Assembly (NCBI GenBank): GCA_902802795.1
Contig: CADCNI010000021.1
Location: 1 to 53,985, forward strand
Source of the DNA: an uncultured Ruminococcus sp.
GTDB taxonomy: Bacteria > Bacillota > Clostridia > Oscillospirales > Acutalibacteraceae
Reading direction: 5' to 3'
DNA: 53,985 nt
Both the position numbers and the translations under genes were made by a program. This document shows, piece after piece, positions 51,460 through 53,985 of this stretch. The notes below the pieces were generated by a model. The model had not been told where the DNA came from. It saw nothing but the letters and a program-made list of their open reading frames with translations, and made no database searches. The number at the start of each line of letters is the position of its first letter. Position 1 is the stretch's first letter.

Positions 51460-52318
51460 TATCACGAATTTAATCAAAATGGAAATGGTTCGGTTGGTTC
51501 GATCAAAGACGGCGTATGTAACGCTTATGTTTGTGGCTCTGTTTGCGGTTTTGCTGTTCGCGATGTCTGCCACGTTCGGGGAACAATCCCAGAATGACAC
51601 ATTGGAGAATGACAACGTCGTGATGACAGAAATGTCCGATGAGGAGATGACGGAGATCAAGAGCAGCGGCATAGGATTTGTGGCGATGGATTTCACACGC
51701 CGCAGCGCTGTGACCTTTGAAGCCCTGCTGCAAAATTTTCTTTCAAGCGGTGTGTTTTTGATGTTTTGCGGCATTTTTGCCGCCAATACGGTTTGCAACA
51801 AATATAAGAGCGGGTTTCAGAAAAATCTCGGCATTTACGCCCGTCAAAAATGGCAGATGGTGGCGGCCGAGAATGTGTCCCTGCTGGTCTTTACGGCCGT
51901 TGAGATATGGCTGGTGGTTCTTATACTGCTGCTCATCAGCCTGTGTTATTTCGACCAATTCCGGCTGGGCAGTGCCGCGGCGATTCTGCGCTATACAGGT
52001 ATGCAGATTCTGCTGTATGACGTTTTTTCCGTGTTGATTCTGTGTCTGGCGGAGCTGATACGCGGCAAAGTAGCTGCCATCACCATGACTTGTCTGCTGA
52101 GCATGGGCATCGGCAATGCTTTTCTGAGCAAAATAGACGATCTGCTGAAGCTGAAGCATTTCTCCGTGTTAGAACATTGCCTGATCTACCATGTTAAGAT
52201 GCTCCCTGTCACTTACCACGCAAAGCAGTGGGGAACGGCGGCGGCGGTTGCAATTTTCTTCTTTCTGTTGTATAATGGAATCAGTATCGCGGCCGTGTCC
52301 CAAAGGGATATGGCGTAA
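51452..52318 (+). CDS. ABC-2 type permease (BcrB-like)
   Basis: A 288-residue membrane protein with six hydrophobic segments and an extracytoplasmic loop after the first helix (about residues 42-90). VCNKYKSGFQKNLGIYARQK is the conserved cytoplasmic loop of immunity-type ABC-2 permeases. ATG 51452 (MSSITNLI) is preferred to GTG 51443, which is too close to the GGGAGG site. It is the partner of the ATPase at 50539. Confidence 0.88.
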   Translation: MSSITNLIKMEMVRLVRSKTAYVTLMFVALFAVLLFAMSATFGEQSQNDTLENDNVVMTEMSDEEMTEIKSSGIGFVAMDFTRRSAVTFEALLQNFLSSGVFLMFCGIFAANTVCNKYKSGFQKNLGIYARQKWQMVAAENVSLLVFTAVEIWLVVLILLLISLCYFDQFRLGSAAAILRYTGMQILLYDVFSVLILCLAELIRGKVAAITMTCLLSMGIGNAFLSKIDDLLKLKHFSVLEHCLIYHVKMLPVTYHAKQWGTAAAVAIFFFLLYNGISIAAVSQRDMA

Positions 52319-52345
52319 CACGCCGTAAAAACAGGGAGTTTGCAT

Positions 52346-53242
52346 TTGAAGCTTGTTATCATTTTACTTTCGGCGGCGCTGGCGCTGCTGCTGATCGAGT
52401 ATATCCGTTATCGGCGGCAGGTCGCCGGACTTTGCCGCCAACTGCGTTATCACCATGAAAAGGAAACCAACATAGATCTCCGTGTCAGCCTTGACCGCGC
52501 CGAAATTGTCGCGCTGCGCGACAGCGTTAATCAATGGCTGGACGACAGCCGCAGAGAGCGGGCGCGCTATATGGAGCAGGAAACCCGCACCAAGGAACTG
52601 ATCACCGACCTGGCGCACGACATCCGCACGCCGCTGACCTCGCTGGACGGGTATTTCAACCTGCTCTGTGAGGCAGAGCGGGAAGAAGACCGGGTCAGAT
52701 ATACCCGGATTATCACGGGACGGTTGAATCTGCTGTGGGACTTGCTGGAGCAGTTGTTTACCTATGCCAAGCTGCAAAACGGTTCCTACCGCCTCGAAAC
52801 AGAGATATTCGACTGCAATCAAAGCCTGTGCGAAATTCTCCTCTCCTTTTATGAGGATTTCCGGGCGCACGGCATCGAGCCGCAGATTGATCTTCCTGAC
52901 GGCGAATGTCTCATATCGGGCAACAAAATCGCCTTCGGACGGGTGGTGCAGAATATTCTGCGAAACGCGCTGCTTCACGGACGCGACAGCGTGTCGATTG
53001 GCTTGACGGCTGCGGCTTCGGACGTCACACTCACCGTTCGCAACAATCTCAGCGAAGATTGGAGCGGTGAGATTGACAAGATATTCGACCGCTTTTACAC
53101 CGCAGATCCATCGCGCAGCCGTCATTCGTCAGGGCTGGGACTGCCCGTGGCCAAGCAGCTCACCGAGGCGATGAACGGAAAAATCTCCGCCGAAATACAG
53201 GACGGAGATTTTGTCATTACATTGCAGTTTGCGAATCATTAG
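52346..53242 (+). CDS. Sensor histidine kinase
   Basis: A 298-residue kinase with a single N-terminal membrane helix (about residues 3-19), no extracytoplasmic sensor domain, and a short HAMP-like linker. The H box DLAHDIRTPLTSLDGYF has H91, the N box is VVQNILRNALLHG, and the G region is GLGLPVAKQL. TTG 52346 has the right distance from AGGGAG; TTG 52340 is too close. The short sensor suggests that it perceives its signal through the membrane or through the adjacent ABC transporter. Confidence 0.92.
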   Translation: MKLVIILLSAALALLLIEYIRYRRQVAGLCRQLRYHHEKETNIDLRVSLDRAEIVALRDSVNQWLDDSRRERARYMEQETRTKELITDLAHDIRTPLTSLDGYFNLLCEAEREEDRVRYTRIITGRLNLLWDLLEQLFTYAKLQNGSYRLETEIFDCNQSLCEILLSFYEDFRAHGIEPQIDLPDGECLISGNKIAFGRVVQNILRNALLHGRDSVSIGLTAAASDVTLTVRNNLSEDWSGEIDKIFDRFYTADPSRSRHSSGLGLPVAKQLTEAMNGKISAEIQDGDFVITLQFANH

Positions 53243-53257
53243 CGGAAGGTGGTTTTC

Positions 53258-53965
53258 TTGAAAAAAATACTCATCATCGAGGATGACGCGGATATCAGTG
53301 GGATGATCGCCGCGACGCTGGAAAAGCATTCGTTTGCCTGTGTGGCGGCATATTCCGGCACCGAAGGGCTGATGTGCCTGCGGAGCGACAGCTTTGATCT
53401 GGTACTGCTCGACCTTATGCTCCCCGGCAAGAGCGGGGAAACCGTGCTGCGCGAACTGCGGGAATGCAGCCATATTCCCGTGATCGTCATTTCCGCCAAG
53501 GACGAGCTGGACAACAAGGTCGATCTGCTCATGAGCGGCGCGGACGATTATATCACCAAGCCCTTTCAGATGAAAGAACTGGTCGCGCGGGTGTATGTCT
53601 GTCTGCGCAAAAGCGGCGCGGCGCCGGATGACACGCGCATTGTCTATAAGCAGCTGGTGCTGGACAAATCCTCCTATACCGCCACGCTCTGCGGTCAGAG
53701 AGTACCGCTCACGCATCAGGAATTCAATATTCTCGAGCTGATTTTCGGCAATCCCAAAAAGGTATTTTCCAAAAAGGAAATCTTCAATTACGCATGGGAA
53801 GAATATTACGAGGGCGAGGACAAGACGATCAACGTCCACATCAGCCACATCCGCATCAAACTGAAAGCCATTACCGAAGAACCGTATATCCTGCATTCTC
53901 GGACTAACATGACGAGGAAGGGGATGGCACGCCAAGAGTTTCGTAGATTTCAGCTTGCTGGTTAA
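53258..53965 (+). CDS. OmpR-family response regulator with abnormal C-terminus
   Basis: A 235-residue regulator. The receiver domain has the acidic pair EDD, phospho-acceptor D52 in LLDLMLPGKSG, and lysine in DDYITKPFQM. The winged-helix output domain runs through INVHISHIRIKLKAITEEPY. The family then normally has a wing ending like TVWGIGYK; here the frame continues after position 53890 with the unrelated LHSRTNMTRKGMARQEF and stops. The DNA-binding wing is thus missing. TTG 53258 is preferred (GGAAGG 8 bp upstream). It pairs with the kinase at 52346. Confidence 0.88.
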   Translation: MKKILIIEDDADISGMIAATLEKHSFACVAAYSGTEGLMCLRSDSFDLVLLDLMLPGKSGETVLRELRECSHIPVIVISAKDELDNKVDLLMSGADDYITKPFQMKELVARVYVCLRKSGAAPDDTRIVYKQLVLDKSSYTATLCGQRVPLTHQEFNILELIFGNPKKVFSKKEIFNYAWEEYYEGEDKTINVHISHIRIKLKAITEEPYILHSRTNMTRKGMARQEFRRFQLAG

Positions 53966-53985
53966 GAAGCTCACCGATTCGGAGG

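Noticed and set aside
53891-53985. Calling a mobile element at the right edge
   Set aside because: Only about 95 bp of foreign-looking sequence is visible, with no terminal repeat or recombinase motif. It is reported as an abnormal C-terminus instead.

Overview
The window looks like a chromosomal segment of a low-to-mid GC Gram-positive anaerobe of class Clostridia, most likely an Oscillospirales/Ruminococcaceae-type gut bacterium. This is inferred from the gene families: LytTR-DUF3021-ABC cassettes, an MBOAT/DHHW/DUF4358 surface module, RecD2, SigA-type promoters with 17-bp spacers, and frequent TTG/GTG starts with strong AGGAGG sites. No phage, plasmid, rRNA or CRISPR locus was seen. The mobile DNA seen is small and non-coding.

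Layout. 0.4-6.5 kb: two LytTR regulator - DUF3021 membrane protein - ABC ATPase - ABC permease cassettes face each other, with a divergent pair between them (an XRE repressor and a short Rpn-like C-terminal protein). 6.8-8.9 kb: a membrane protein with a long hexapeptide repeat and an extracellular peptidoglycan-binding domain. 9.1-13.6 kb (minus strand): a transglutaminase-like protein, a DUF4358 lipoprotein, an MBOAT O-acyltransferase and its DHHW partner, a cell-surface modification module interrupted by a 30-unit heptamer array. 13.9-22.1 kb: recD2, comF, glyA, small regulators, two lipoproteins (one a parvulin-like foldase) and a flavin reductase-like protein. 22.3-23.0 kb: an hdeD-like gene broken by a 119-bp MITE. 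23.3-28.2 kb: an MMPL/RND transporter, its xxxLxxG-repeat partner and a TetR regulator. 28.5-35.2 kb: a complete F-type ATP synthase operon (atpI-B-E-F-H-A-G-D-C) with a two-carboxylate c subunit and a short epsilon. 35.4-41.1 kb (minus): an ABC ATPase with four membrane proteins, three of them tandem paralogues. 41.5-42.8 kb (minus): an ECF sigma factor translationally coupled to a membrane protein. 43.7-49.4 kb: a ubiquitin-like small protein and a giant 1699-residue DUF4132-type protein, separated by a second MITE. 50.0-50.3 kb (minus): tRNA-Leu, tRNA-Ser, tRNA-Ser. 50.5-54.0 kb: an ABC transporter with a histidine kinase and a response regulator whose C-terminus is abnormal.

Two patterns run through the whole window. 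First, intergenic DNA carries arrays of 7-bp repeats of several unrelated sequences (GGCTAAC, GCGTAAT, GATAATA, GAAGTGT, CCACTTC), several as inverted pairs and several placed exactly at stop codons. Second, there is a family of MITE-like elements with GAGCCT termini and TAA/TTA target duplications. The strongest candidate for an undescribed system is the ubiquitin-like/DUF4132 gene pair at 43.7-49.4 kb.

Everything here was read by eye from sequence. No database search or structure prediction was run. Family names rest on recognisable motifs and general knowledge of those families.
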